The notes: generated by a model not told the origin, from the sequence alone. Positions 1 to 6,492 are shown, counted from the first letter of the stretch. The stretch: 6,680 nt of DNA from Clostridia bacterium (GCA_900767885.1 CAAGAU010000009.1:1-6680); one strand, 5' to 3'. Numbers and translations are program-made.

Positions 1-30
1 CAAAAATATCGGCGTTTTTGTTGCAGGCAA

Positions 31-136
31 GTCTAACGTCGTGTTTTTAGACTAAGACACGGCGCGCGAATGGGTTAATACTGTCCGTATAACCCGTGAG
101 CGCAACACAGTATTAGTCAAAAACACGCCGTTAGAC
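31..136. repeat. Long imperfect inverted repeat upstream of the sigma-factor gene
   Basis: Positions 31-55 pair with 113-136. From the outside in there are 8 bp, one mismatch (39/128), 9 bp, a bulged A at 49, then 6 bp. The enclosed segment contains a second hairpin, with 72-81 pairing with 87-95 (one bulged A) around the loop TGTCC. Part of the left arm (37-44) can instead pair locally with 57-64, giving a mutually exclusive fold. No T-run follows, so it is not an ordinary terminator. The flanks show no obvious target-site duplication. It lies 36 bp before the sigma-gene start, so it could be a structured leader RNA, a small non-autonomous mobile element, or a protein-binding site. It matches no riboswitch class I recognise. 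The pairing is seen directly; function is unknown. Confidence 0.7.
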
Positions 137-172
137 CACGGTTCGTATTATTCTTGTCTGGCATATAAAGCG

Positions 173-697
173 ATGGTAAAACGCGAGAAGATTAAGTCCG
201 TATTTAAAAAACTCAAAAACGGAAAACAAGAATATTTCGATGAGTTTTATAAACTGACAAAAACGTCGGTTTATTTTACGATACGCAAATTTTCCCGCGA
301 TGAGTTTTTTATCGAGGACGCAATGCAGGACGCTTACGTTTCTTTTTTAAAAAATATCTGTTCTGTAAAAGACGACCCTTTGCCTTACCTTATAATTACG
401 GCAAAAAACAAGGCCTTAGACCGTATCAGGCTTGATGGTAAAATCGATAAAACGGTCGAAATCGAAAATCTTGTTAATGCCACTGAGGACACCTATAAAA
501 GCGACTTTCCCTTACTTAACAAGTGCAGGGAGATTTTAAGCGGCGAGGAATTTTTTATTCTCGAAAACGTTGCGATTTTAGGTTACAGGCAAACCGAAGT
601 CGCCGAAATGCTCGGTAAACCGCTCACAACCGTCAACTATAATTATAAGACCATTTTAAAAAAGTTAAGGACTATAAAGAAGGAGGCGTACATATGA
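173..697 (+). CDS. Small sigma-70-family (ECF-like) RNA polymerase sigma factor
   Basis: At 174 residues this is the size of an extracytoplasmic-function sigma factor. Region 2 spans about residues 22-87 and includes EDAMQDAYVSF (48-58) and the basic stretch KNKALDRIR (78-86). Region 4 spans about 122-168, with the helix-turn-helix GYRQTEVAEMLGKPLTTVN (137-155) followed by the recognition helix and KKLR. There is no region 1 or 3. The product should direct RNA polymerase to a specific promoter set and be held inactive by the membrane protein encoded immediately downstream, with which it overlaps by 4 bp (ATGA). The ATG at 173 has no convincing Shine-Dalgarno sequence; the frame is open upstream to position 56 but offers no better start. 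The sigma call is firm; the regulon and exact start are not known. It does not show the domain make-up of SigI, the classical partner of RsgI. Confidence 0.93.
   Translation: MVKREKIKSVFKKLKNGKQEYFDEFYKLTKTSVYFTIRKFSRDEFFIEDAMQDAYVSFLKNICSVKDDPLPYLIITAKNKALDRIRLDGKIDKTVEIENLVNATEDTYKSDFPLLNKCREILSGEEFFILENVAILGYRQTEVAEMLGKPLTTVNYNYKTILKKLRTIKKEAYI
680..686 (+). promoter_or_regulatory. Strong ribosome binding site for the anti-sigma gene
   Basis: AAGGAGG lies inside the 3' end of the sigma gene, 7 nt before the ATG at 694. It fixes the start of the anti-sigma gene and, with the ATGA overlap, predicts tightly coupled synthesis of the sigma/anti-sigma pair. The sigma gene itself lacks such a site, so the anti-sigma factor may be made in excess. 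Confidence 0.9.
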
Positions 698-1668
698 GAA
701 TCAACGACGTTTATAAAGAAGCGGAACGGCGAGTTCCCGACGTTTCTGCAGCAGTTAAACAGCGCATTGCAACTACCGACGGCGCAAAAAAAACTAAGAA
801 AAAGTTTGTTTTTAATAAGTTTTTTGCAGTCGGAGCGGCTGTTGCCGCGTTCGCGCTTGTTTTTGCCATTGTTATCCCCGCGGTATTAACTCCGCAGACG
901 CCCCCCGTTCAGGCGTCTTGCTACGAGGTGGTTATCGACGTGAACCCGACGGTTAAACTTACGGTAGATAAAAACGATAAGGTTATAGCGCAAAACGGAC
1001 TTAACGAGGACGGCGTTAAATTATTATTCGGTTTAAATTATAGAGGCTTAAACGTTGACGAGGCTGCCGGCGCGATTTGCTCCGAAATGCAAAAAATAGG
1101 CGTGTTAAGCGGCGGTAAAACCGTAAGAATTTCGGTTTACGACGGTAAAACGCATAAAGTTTTAGATTCCAGGCAAACCGAGGTCGCGTCCGCAATACAA
1201 AAAATATTGCAAACGCAGGATATTTCTACGGTTTTCCTTACCGACGAAGAACTGGATAAAATCGAAGATTATTACAAAGAACATCGCGTTGACGAATATG
1301 TAAAAACCGCAGTTGAAGATTTGAAGAACAGGTTAAAACAACTGATCGAAGTAAAGAAAAATAAAATAAATTCCTTGATTAAAGCAGTTGACGAATCTGA
1401 CGATAGTTCGCAAACGATAGTTTTGCCGCAATCTGTTAAAGATCGGATTACGGAGTTTTGCAAAGAGTACAATTTTGAACTCGAATTCGATTTAAACGGC
1501 ACTATAAAGCGTAAAGATTTGGATGAGTTTAAAGAAGAGTTGGAGGAGTCTTTAGAAGATTTGGACGAATGTCTGGAGGAAATCGAAGAGTCCGACGACG
1601 ACTACGGCGAACTTTTAGCCGACCTTTTGGAAACGTTAAAGGAAGATATATTCAATAAAGAAGATTAG
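694..1668 (+). CDS. Membrane-anchored RsgI-like anti-sigma factor
   Basis: This 324-residue protein has a short, Lys-rich cytoplasmic N-terminus (1-42), one transmembrane helix (about 44-66) and a large external part. Just outside the membrane is CYEVVIDVNPTVKLTVDKNDKV (76-97), the signature of the RsgI-type extracytoplasmic domain; the segment LNEDG (103-107) and the helix-strand pattern to about 185 continue it. In studied RsgI proteins the Asn-Pro bond of this motif (here N84-P85) undergoes self-cleavage that primes regulated proteolysis. Beyond residue 186 the protein becomes helical and very acidic, with a heptad-like EELEESLEDLDECLEEIEE segment (281-299). The canonical RsgI N-terminal domain is not recognisable; the first 42 residues presumably bind the ECF-like sigma factor encoded upstream. 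The gene ends just before a strong terminator. Role and topology are inferred from the motif and gene order; the signal is unknown. Confidence 0.87.
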   Translation: MRINDVYKEAERRVPDVSAAVKQRIATTDGAKKTKKKFVFNKFFAVGAAVAAFALVFAIVIPAVLTPQTPPVQASCYEVVIDVNPTVKLTVDKNDKVIAQNGLNEDGVKLLFGLNYRGLNVDEAAGAICSEMQKIGVLSGGKTVRISVYDGKTHKVLDSRQTEVASAIQKILQTQDISTVFLTDEELDKIEDYYKEHRVDEYVKTAVEDLKNRLKQLIEVKKNKINSLIKAVDESDDSSQTIVLPQSVKDRITEFCKEYNFELEFDLNGTIKRKDLDEFKEELEESLEDLDECLEEIEESDDDYGELLADLLETLKEDIFNKED

Positions 1669-1682
1669 CCGTTGGTTTTAAG

Positions 1683-1720
1683 TTTGCGGCGGACGAAATT
1701 GTCCGCCGCAAATTTTTTTT
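1683..1720 (+). terminator. Intrinsic terminator after the sigma/anti-sigma operon
   Basis: A perfect 12-bp stem (1683-1694 with 1701-1712) around the loop GAAATT is followed directly by eight T residues (1713-1720). It begins 15 bp after the anti-sigma stop codon. It separates the downstream lipoprotein gene transcriptionally, so that gene should have its own promoter. Confidence 0.95.
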
Positions 1721-1768
1721 CGTAAAATTCGTATTTTTTCATATGCTCAATCGTATATAAGGCAGAAA

Positions 1769-1794
1769 GGGCAAAAAGCCCGACAAAAAAGGAG
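1769..1794 (+). promoter_or_regulatory. Leader hairpin and ribosome binding site of the lipoprotein gene
   Basis: A small GGGC/GCCC hairpin with an AAAAA loop (1769-1781) is followed by AGGAG (1790-1794), 8 nt before the ATG at 1803. The A/T-rich stretch TATATAAGG (1754-1762) could hold a -10 element, but no convincing -35 was found. The ribosome binding site is firm; the hairpin and promoter are tentative. Confidence 0.5.
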
Positions 1795-1802
1795 AGGATA
1801 TT

Positions 1803-2810
1803 ATGAAAAAAACTTCTAAACTATTAACGGTAGGTTGCTCGGTAGTTCTTGCGGCAGGAATGCTTCTCGGTACGGGTTGCGACAGTTCGGCGTGGAACGA
1901 CAGCGGTAAAGGTGCGGCGTTTTCGGCGGGAAGTTCGCTCGACGTTTATGCGGCGTCGGCGGTGTCGGGCGCGGCTTATTTTAATGCTTTAAACCAAAAT
2001 AATCGTGGCGACGCTGCGACTTGCAGCCTTACTGAAAACTACGCCGCTCCGGAACTGCTTTCCGAAACGACCGCAGATTCCGCAACGACTCCCGAAAGCG
2101 AAAAACCTGTATCGCATGAGGATCTGAACGTCATAATCGACGCCGAAAGGTGTATTTCGATTTTTGAAAACGTTGTAAACGGCGAGATCACTCAGACGGT
2201 AGAGGCTAATCGCGAAGAGGGTAAGTACGGCGAATATGAATACGTTATGCGAGTCGATAACGGCTCGGTTAATCTTGCGGCTATTTACTATAACGAGGTT
2301 TCTAGTAAGACGGAAACCGAGAGTGCCGAAGAAGACGACGATGCCGACGAAGTTAAAATCACGTCATTGATCAAGGGCGTAGTGGTTTACGGCGAGAACG
2401 AATACGTTATCAGCGGCGTAAAGGAAGTTGAAACCGAAGGCTCGGAAGAGGAATTTTCAATAGAATTCAAAACGGGTACAGACGAATTAAATTACGTTGA
2501 ATTTAATTACGAAATCGAAAAAGAAAAAGACGAAAAAGAGGTTACTTTCGAGTATAAAGTCATCGAAAACGGCGTTACCGTTTTAGAAGCCGAACTTGAA
2601 ACCGAAAAAGGCGAGGGCGAAACCGAATTTTCCGTTAAGCGTATTGTTGACGGAGTTGTCGAAAAATTTAAAATTGAAGAAAACTCTTCGCGTAAAAACG
2701 TTTTTTATATAACGCGCGAGGTTAACAAAGTTAAAACGCGTATAACCGTTGAAAAAACCGAAGACGGATATAAAATAATAGATTCCGACGGCGAAAAAGA
2801 AAGTGAATAA
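1803..2810 (+). CDS. Acidic predicted lipoprotein with beta-hairpin-like repeats
   Basis: I do not recognise a named family. The 335-residue protein starts with a basic n-region (MKKTSK) and a hydrophobic core, ending in LLGTGC, a plausible lipobox that would make C26 the lipidated residue. Residues 27-104 are an Ala/Ser/Thr-rich linker. Residues 105-170 form a mixed domain, then comes an acidic linker (ETESAEEDDDADE, 171-183). From about 194 to 310 there are four successive units of about 26-32 residues with alternating hydrophobic and charged residues and a Gly-rich turn (for example SEEEFSIEFKTG, 214-225, and GETEFSVKRIVDG, 272-284). This predicts a meander of beta-hairpins facing the outside of the cell. 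The gene follows the sigma/anti-sigma operon but lies beyond its terminator, so it may be a target of that sigma factor or part of the sensing apparatus. That link rests on position only. Confidence 0.82.
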   Translation: MKKTSKLLTVGCSVVLAAGMLLGTGCDSSAWNDSGKGAAFSAGSSLDVYAASAVSGAAYFNALNQNNRGDAATCSLTENYAAPELLSETTADSATTPESEKPVSHEDLNVIIDAERCISIFENVVNGEITQTVEANREEGKYGEYEYVMRVDNGSVNLAAIYYNEVSSKTETESAEEDDDADEVKITSLIKGVVVYGENEYVISGVKEVETEGSEEEFSIEFKTGTDELNYVEFNYEIEKEKDEKEVTFEYKVIENGVTVLEAELETEKGEGETEFSVKRIVDGVVEKFKIEENSSRKNVFYITREVNKVKTRITVEKTEDGYKIIDSDGEKESE

Positions 2811-2818
2811 ACAAGAAA

Positions 2819-2847
2819 GCGGAGGCAAGTCAACCGACTGCCTCCGC
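2819..2847. terminator. Bidirectional terminator between convergent operons
   Basis: The left arm 2819-2831 pairs with 2836-2847 (12 bp, one bulged A at 2828) around the loop AACC. On the minus strand the stem is followed at once by TTTCTTGTTT, a good tail for ending the rlmD operon. On the plus strand the T-rich run is displaced by an AT-rich stretch, so termination of the lipoprotein transcript may be weaker. It sits 8 bp after the lipoprotein stop and 10 bp beyond the rlmD stop. Confidence 0.85.
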
Positions 2848-2857
2848 CGAATTTATA

Positions 2858-4261
2858 TTATATTATTTTTTTGTTTAAGCAAACCAGCGTTTCTATGTGT
2901 TTTGTCTGTGGGAACATATCGTAAGGGCGGATTAAATCTAACTCATACAAGCCGCCTTCGTTGCTTTTCTCCAATTTTTCGCCGTTGCGTTTTAAACTGC
3001 CTGCAAGTAAACCGACGTCGCGGGCGAGCGTCTGCGGCGAACAGGATATATATATTATTTTGTCGGGCAAGCCGCTTTTAATTGCCTCAATCAGTTTTTC
3101 GTCTACGCCTTGGCGCGGCGGATCTAAAACGAGTACGCATTTTTTTGACGTTTTGCGTTCACGATCCAAAATGTCGGGCAGAACGTCCTCGCATGCAGCG
3201 TTGACGTTTTCCATTTTTTCTTCCAGGCCGTTACGGACTTTAAGGTCGTCGGCGCACTCTACGGCTTCCTTTACTATCTCTATTCCGATCGCTTTTTTAG
3301 AACGCTGGGCGAATATTGCCGTGAGCATACCCGCGCCGCTGTAAGCGTCTATTACCGTAGTATCTTCGTCTGCTTCGGAAACTTTAAGCGCGTCCTGATA
3401 AATCTTTCTTCTTACGCCGTCGTTTACCTGCATAAACGAAGCTGGGCCTATCTCGAATTTTATACCGAGATCGGAAGAAACGACGTTCTTTTTACCGTAT
3501 AAACAAACGTATTCGTCTGTTAAAACCACGTTGTCGTTTCGTTTGTTTATATTAAGAAACAGACTGAATTTCGGAAAGTCCTTTTTCAGCAGATTTATGA
3601 GTTCGTCGTAAAGCGGAAGGGTATCTCCGTTTATAACCACGGTAATAAGCAGTCTGCCGTCCACGTCCCTTACGACTACGTGTTTTACAAGTCCTTTACC
3701 GGTTTCGTCGCTGTATACCGATATCGAATTTTTTTCTATAAATTCTTTAAGCGTGGCGATTATCCTGTTGCTCCATTCGGGTTGAATAGGACAACCTTTA
3801 ATAGGAACAACTCTATGACTGTTCTGAGCGAAAAAACCTATAACGCAACCGAATTGATCCTCTCTTACCGGCAGTTGCAGTTTGTTTCTGTAACCGTATT
3901 CAAGGTCGCTTCTTACAGCGGGTGCGACGGGCGCGTCTATAAACGCTATTTTAGAAAAACAGTCCTTTACTATCTGACTTTTAAGTTTAAGTTGCAACTT
4001 GTATTTAAGGTGTTGCAACTGACAACCGCCGCATTTTTCGTACACGGGGCATTTGGGGCGGATACGTTCTTCGGCAGGGGTGCAAACTTCCACTACTTTG
4101 CCGAAAGCGACGTTCTTTTTGATCTTTAAAATTTTGTACTTGATTTTTTCTTGCGGGAGAGCATACGGAACGAACACCGTACAGTCCTTTTCTCTCACGA
4201 TTCCTTCTCCGTTAGAACCGAGCCTCGAAACTACTCCCACGTAGTTTTCGTTTTTTATCAT
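2858..4261 (-). CDS. rlmD: 23S rRNA (uracil-5-)-methyltransferase RlmD (RumA family)
   Basis: This enzyme transfers a methyl group from S-adenosylmethionine to C5 of a uridine in 23S rRNA (U1939 in E. coli numbering). The 467-residue protein has an N-terminal TRAM RNA-binding domain (about 1-62). Iron-sulfur ligands are C71, C77 and C80 (C-x5-C-x2-C), with C157 as the probable fourth. The methyltransferase domain has the SAM-binding loop VIDAYSGAG (303-311), SFMQVN (275-280), DPPR (380-383), the catalytic cysteine in YISCSPQTLARD (C407) and the likely general base E457 near the C-terminus. All key residues are present and length is normal, so it should be active. The start has AAAGG 6 nt upstream, overlapping the stop of the previous gene, which ends 10 bp away. 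The family also contains RlmCD and TrmFO-independent tRNA m5U enzymes, so the exact uridine target is less certain than the chemistry. Confidence 0.96.
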   Translation of the reverse strand: MIKNENYVGVVSRLGSNGEGIVREKDCTVFVPYALPQEKIKYKILKIKKNVAFGKVVEVCTPAEERIRPKCPVYEKCGGCQLQHLKYKLQLKLKSQIVKDCFSKIAFIDAPVAPAVRSDLEYGYRNKLQLPVREDQFGCVIGFFAQNSHRVVPIKGCPIQPEWSNRIIATLKEFIEKNSISVYSDETGKGLVKHVVVRDVDGRLLITVVINGDTLPLYDELINLLKKDFPKFSLFLNINKRNDNVVLTDEYVCLYGKKNVVSSDLGIKFEIGPASFMQVNDGVRRKIYQDALKVSEADEDTTVIDAYSGAGMLTAIFAQRSKKAIGIEIVKEAVECADDLKVRNGLEEKMENVNAACEDVLPDILDRERKTSKKCVLVLDPPRQGVDEKLIEAIKSGLPDKIIYISCSPQTLARDVGLLAGSLKRNGEKLEKSNEGGLYELDLIRPYDMFPQTKHIETLVCLNKKII

Positions 4262-4271
4262 TTTTAGCCTT

Positions 4272-4805
4272 TTATAAATTTAATCGCGCAACGGTCATAT
4301 CGACGAATTTCTGAAATCTCGTCATCAACAAGTCGTACACTATAAACAGCAGTGCGCCGCCGACGGTCAGAATAAGATAAACGTATTTTTTTACGTTTTC
4401 GTTTTCCAGAATCGTGCCCTCGGTTAAAAAGGCAGAGAAAAACGTATACACAAGCAGCAGTGCGCCTACAAACCATACGGCTTTTAAAATCGTTCCGATG
4501 ATTTTATTGAATTTTTTTTCGCGGATAACGTAATTGACGGTAGGGTGCAGACCGAAAAACAGCGCGTAAAACACAACCATTGCGGGTTTTATCGCTACGG
4601 TAAAAATCGTGCATAAAACCGCGGTTGCAAGGCCGGTTAAAACGCCGCCTTTAACGCTTTTTTTGGCAAGCGGCAACATAGTGCAAAGACTTGCGCAAAA
4701 CAAAGCGGAATATTCGAATATGTCCACGAACGCGCCTAAAACCATTATCGCTACCGATAAGGCCGTCGCCACGGCAGAAAGCGCGATTAGTTTAGAGTCT
4801 TTCAT
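4272..4805 (-). CDS. Six-helix integral membrane protein, unknown function
   Basis: I do not recognise a named family with confidence. The 177-residue product is almost entirely membrane-embedded, with predicted helices near residues 6-29, 32-48, 54-72, 74-90, 103-126 and 140-160 and short basic loops (KKSVKGG, REKKFNK). Size, helix number and hydrophobic pattern resemble the substrate-binding S subunits of ECF-type vitamin transporters, but no diagnostic motif was seen. I chose the ATG at 4805 because it overlaps the stop of the upstream gene (TAATG), which suggests translational coupling; a TTG at 4814 would add three residues. Neither start has a clear Shine-Dalgarno sequence. It sits third in the DUF5685 operon, 10 bp before rlmD. 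It could be a small transporter subunit or the membrane partner of the two upstream proteins. Confidence 0.85.
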   Translation of the reverse strand: MKDSKLIALSAVATALSVAIMVLGAFVDIFEYSALFCASLCTMLPLAKKSVKGGVLTGLATAVLCTIFTVAIKPAMVVFYALFFGLHPTVNYVIREKKFNKIIGTILKAVWFVGALLLVYTFFSAFLTEGTILENENVKKYVYLILTVGGALLFIVYDLLMTRFQKFVDMTVARLNL

Positions 4806-5419
4806 TATCTGCAATTACAGCAACAATTGAGCATTGCGTTGCAAATAGCCATTTCGCAACACCATTCGAGGCAATAATTGCCGCCCATTTGCGGTTGATC
4901 GCCGTAATCGGGAGCGGCGCTGCCGCGATCTCCCGAATAACTCGTAAAGGTCTTGTCGGAATCGCTTTTTATCTTGTTTACGAGTTTTTCGTAAGAGTTT
5001 TTATATTTTTGGTTGTTGCCATCCATCTGCATGGCTATTTCAAGCTGCTTTTTGCTTTCGTTAAGCCAGTTTTTCTTGTAAAACAACACCGATTGAAGAT
5101 AGTGCCATTCCGCACCGCGCTCGTTAAACGCGTCGAGTTTATCCTGCGCCGAGGTAAGGTCGCCGTTTTTAATCAGATCTTCCACTTCGCGGTAAAGACC
5201 GCTGTCTTGCTCGGAAGAAAAATTCTTTTCGCTCCTTTCGAATTTTATCTCCGCATAAGCGGTTTCTATTTCGGTAAGTTTTTTGGCTGCCTCGTTGCCT
5301 GCGTCGCCTTCCAGAAATCTGTCTTCGGAATATTTCTTTTTAAGTTCTTCGTATTTTTGTTCGAGTTCTTCGTCCGTACAAGAGGAGGTAAGTCCGAATA
5401 TTCCGTACAAGTCGTTCAT
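4805..5419 (-). CDS. Degenerate J-domain protein with TPR region and Cys-rich tail
   Basis: Residues 1-62 match the J-domain outline: DLYGIFGLTSSCTDEELEQK, a basic helix II ending KKKYSEDRF (27-35), and helix III with AAKKLTEIETAYAEI (44-58). The HPD tripeptide needed to stimulate Hsp70 ATPase is replaced by SED (31-33), so classical co-chaperone activity is doubtful. Residues about 76-146 look like two TPR helical hairpins (DLTSAQDKLDAF; NWLNESKKQLEIAMQMD). A Gly/Asp/Ser linker leads to a tail with eight cysteines in the last 22 residues (C183, 187, 188, 193, 199, 200, 201, 203), which could bind metal or an Fe-S cluster or be lipid-modified. The ATG overlaps the DUF5685 stop by 4 bp (ATGA), and AGGA lies about 11 nt upstream. 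The tight coupling suggests the two products act together. Function is inferred; the domain outline is seen. Confidence 0.88.
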   Translation of the reverse strand: MNDLYGIFGLTSSCTDEELEQKYEELKKKYSEDRFLEGDAGNEAAKKLTEIETAYAEIKFERSEKNFSSEQDSGLYREVEDLIKNGDLTSAQDKLDAFNERGAEWHYLQSVLFYKKNWLNESKKQLEIAMQMDGNNQKYKNSYEKLVNKIKSDSDKTFTSYSGDRGSAAPDYGDQPQMGGNYCLEWCCEMAICNAMLNCCCNCR

Positions 5420-6270
5420 TTTGCGTTAGTTCCTTTTTTTAAAATTTTTACGGTTGCGGAAGGTATTCCGCGCGTTATTACGTTGTCTATAAGGTCGTGA
5501 TTAAAATAAAATTTACAACCGTTAAGTCCGTCTTTCAAACCGGAAAACAGTTCCGAAAAAACGAAATTGAGGTCGCTTCCGTGATTTTTAACCACTTCGG
5601 TTACGGTCCTGACTTGCCCGAAGGCGTAGTAAAGGGGGTTGTAGTTTCCTTTTTTAACGTCTTTATCGTAATCGTCCAGAGCGTCAACCAGATAAATCCA
5701 CTTGCCGACGTAGTAAAATAATTTTTTGCTCGCCGCAGAAGATTTGTCTTTCAGTGCGACGGAAGAAAGCTCTTCCAGCATTTTTGCAAAAGGTTCGGCA
5801 ACCATGTCGGGGCTGTCGCATTTTTTATTTTCCAGCGCGAAAAGTTCGCCGTATCGCCTGCTTACTATTTCAGAAAGTTCGGGGTACTTTTTATCCGCGC
5901 GTTTTTTTGCCTTTGATAAAAAAACGAGTTTTAAACCGCCTTTGTTCTCGTCTGCTACGTCGTCTTTAAGTTTATAGTAGGCGAGTACCGCGTTAAGGTA
6001 AGCCGAAAAATCGCCGAGGTCGTCTTTTTGCGCTACGGGTCTGCGCTTTATCCAATGCGCAACGCACCGTTCGGACTTGATTTTTACGTCCTCGCCCGCA
6101 AGGTTATGCACAAGTGCGGAAAAGAACGCCACGTCGTAGGTAAGGGCGAGTCTTGCTCGTTGACCGCATTCCCGACCTATGCTTTTGCATAGTCCGCAAT
6201 AAACGGCTTTGTATAGCGTATCGTCCTTAATATAGAGATACGGCAGGTCGGGTTTTAAATAGCCGAACAT
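5416..6270 (-). CDS. DUF5685 family protein
   Basis: The N-terminus MFGYLKPDLPYLYIKDDTLYKAVYCGLCKSIGRECGQRARLALTYD is typical of the DUF5685 family of Clostridia, whose function is not established; this copy has 284 residues, close to full length. It is predicted to be mostly helical and soluble. Visible landmarks are a cysteine set (C25, C28, C35, C69, C151) that could bind metal, and two Asp-rich stretches, KLKDDVADE (100-108) and DALDDYDKDVKKGNYNP (196-212). The latter resemble the paired metal-diphosphate motifs of class I isoprenoid synthases such as squalene/phytoene synthases, though that relationship is my inference. The start at 6270 is supported by AAGGGG 6 nt upstream and a promoter just beyond it. 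It is the first gene of a four-gene operon and overlaps the J-like gene by 4 bp. Confidence 0.9.
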   Translation of the reverse strand: MFGYLKPDLPYLYIKDDTLYKAVYCGLCKSIGRECGQRARLALTYDVAFFSALVHNLAGEDVKIKSERCVAHWIKRRPVAQKDDLGDFSAYLNAVLAYYKLKDDVADENKGGLKLVFLSKAKKRADKKYPELSEIVSRRYGELFALENKKCDSPDMVAEPFAKMLEELSSVALKDKSSAASKKLFYYVGKWIYLVDALDDYDKDVKKGNYNPLYYAFGQVRTVTEVVKNHGSDLNFVFSELFSGLKDGLNGCKFYFNHDLIDNVITRGIPSATVKILKKGTNAK

Positions 6271-6276
6271 AATTCG

Positions 6277-6282
6277 CCCCTT
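6277..6282 (-). promoter_or_regulatory. Ribosome binding site of the DUF5685 gene
   Basis: AAGGGG on the minus strand, 6 nt before the ATG at 6270, decides the start of the first gene of the operon. Confidence 0.8.
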
Positions 6283-6299
6283 AGTAGTAGATTGTATAT

Positions 6300-6328
6300 A
6301 TATTAGACTATAATAGCTTTTTTGTCAA
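6300..6328 (-). promoter_or_regulatory. Sigma-A-like promoter of the DUF5685-rlmD operon
   Basis: On the minus strand a consensus -35 TTGACA (6328-6323) is followed after 17 bp by TAATAT (6305-6300), which matches four of six bases of the -10 consensus. An alternative -10, TCTAAT (6307-6302), is closer to consensus but spaced by only 15 bp. Transcription would start near 6293, leaving a short leader that contains the ribosome binding site. No gene lies between it and the first start codon. Confidence 0.6.
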
Positions 6329-6419
6329 AACTTTTTAGGCAATAGTGCGGTTTTAACCTTAATTTTATGAATTTTTAACAGGATAGGGCGCGAAAACGAA
6401 ATAATTCGCATAAAAAAGT

Positions 6420-6492
6420 ACGTCATATTGAGCGCAAGCGAAATGTCCCACTCATTTTTTACGCCATATTGAGCGCAAGCGAAATATCCCAC
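6420..6492. repeat. Two 32-bp direct repeats, 41-bp period
   Basis: Copies at 6420-6451 and 6461-6492 share ATTGAGCGCAAGCGAAAT followed by TCCCAC and differ at only two positions (6423/6464 and 6445/6486). They are separated by nine bases, CTCATTTTTT-like. They look like units of an interspersed intergenic repeat family. Open frames crossing them have no start signal or recognisable product and were not called as genes. Confidence 0.85.

Noticed and set aside
1..20. CAAAAA/TTTTTG inverted repeat as the terminator of an upstream gene
   Set aside because: The stem is only A-T rich with a single G-C pair, so it would be too weak; no upstream gene is visible to support it.
142..170. Shared TTCGTATT upstream of the sigma gene (142-149) and the lipoprotein gene (1729-1736) as a common sigma-factor promoter
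   Set aside because: The spacing to the nearby TATA-like sequences differs (about 20 versus 25 bp), no matching -35 element was found, and TTCGTAT also occurs inside genes here.
2961..3344. Plus-strand open frame of 127 codons, and others opposite rlmD
   Set aside because: They lie antisense inside rlmD, whose protein is complete with all catalytic motifs; they are shadows of its codon bias.
4889..5500. Plus-strand open frame of 203 codons
   Set aside because: It is antisense to the J-like gene and the end of the DUF5685 gene, is Phe/Val-rich as expected for the reverse of Lys/Glu/Asp codons, and has no start signal.
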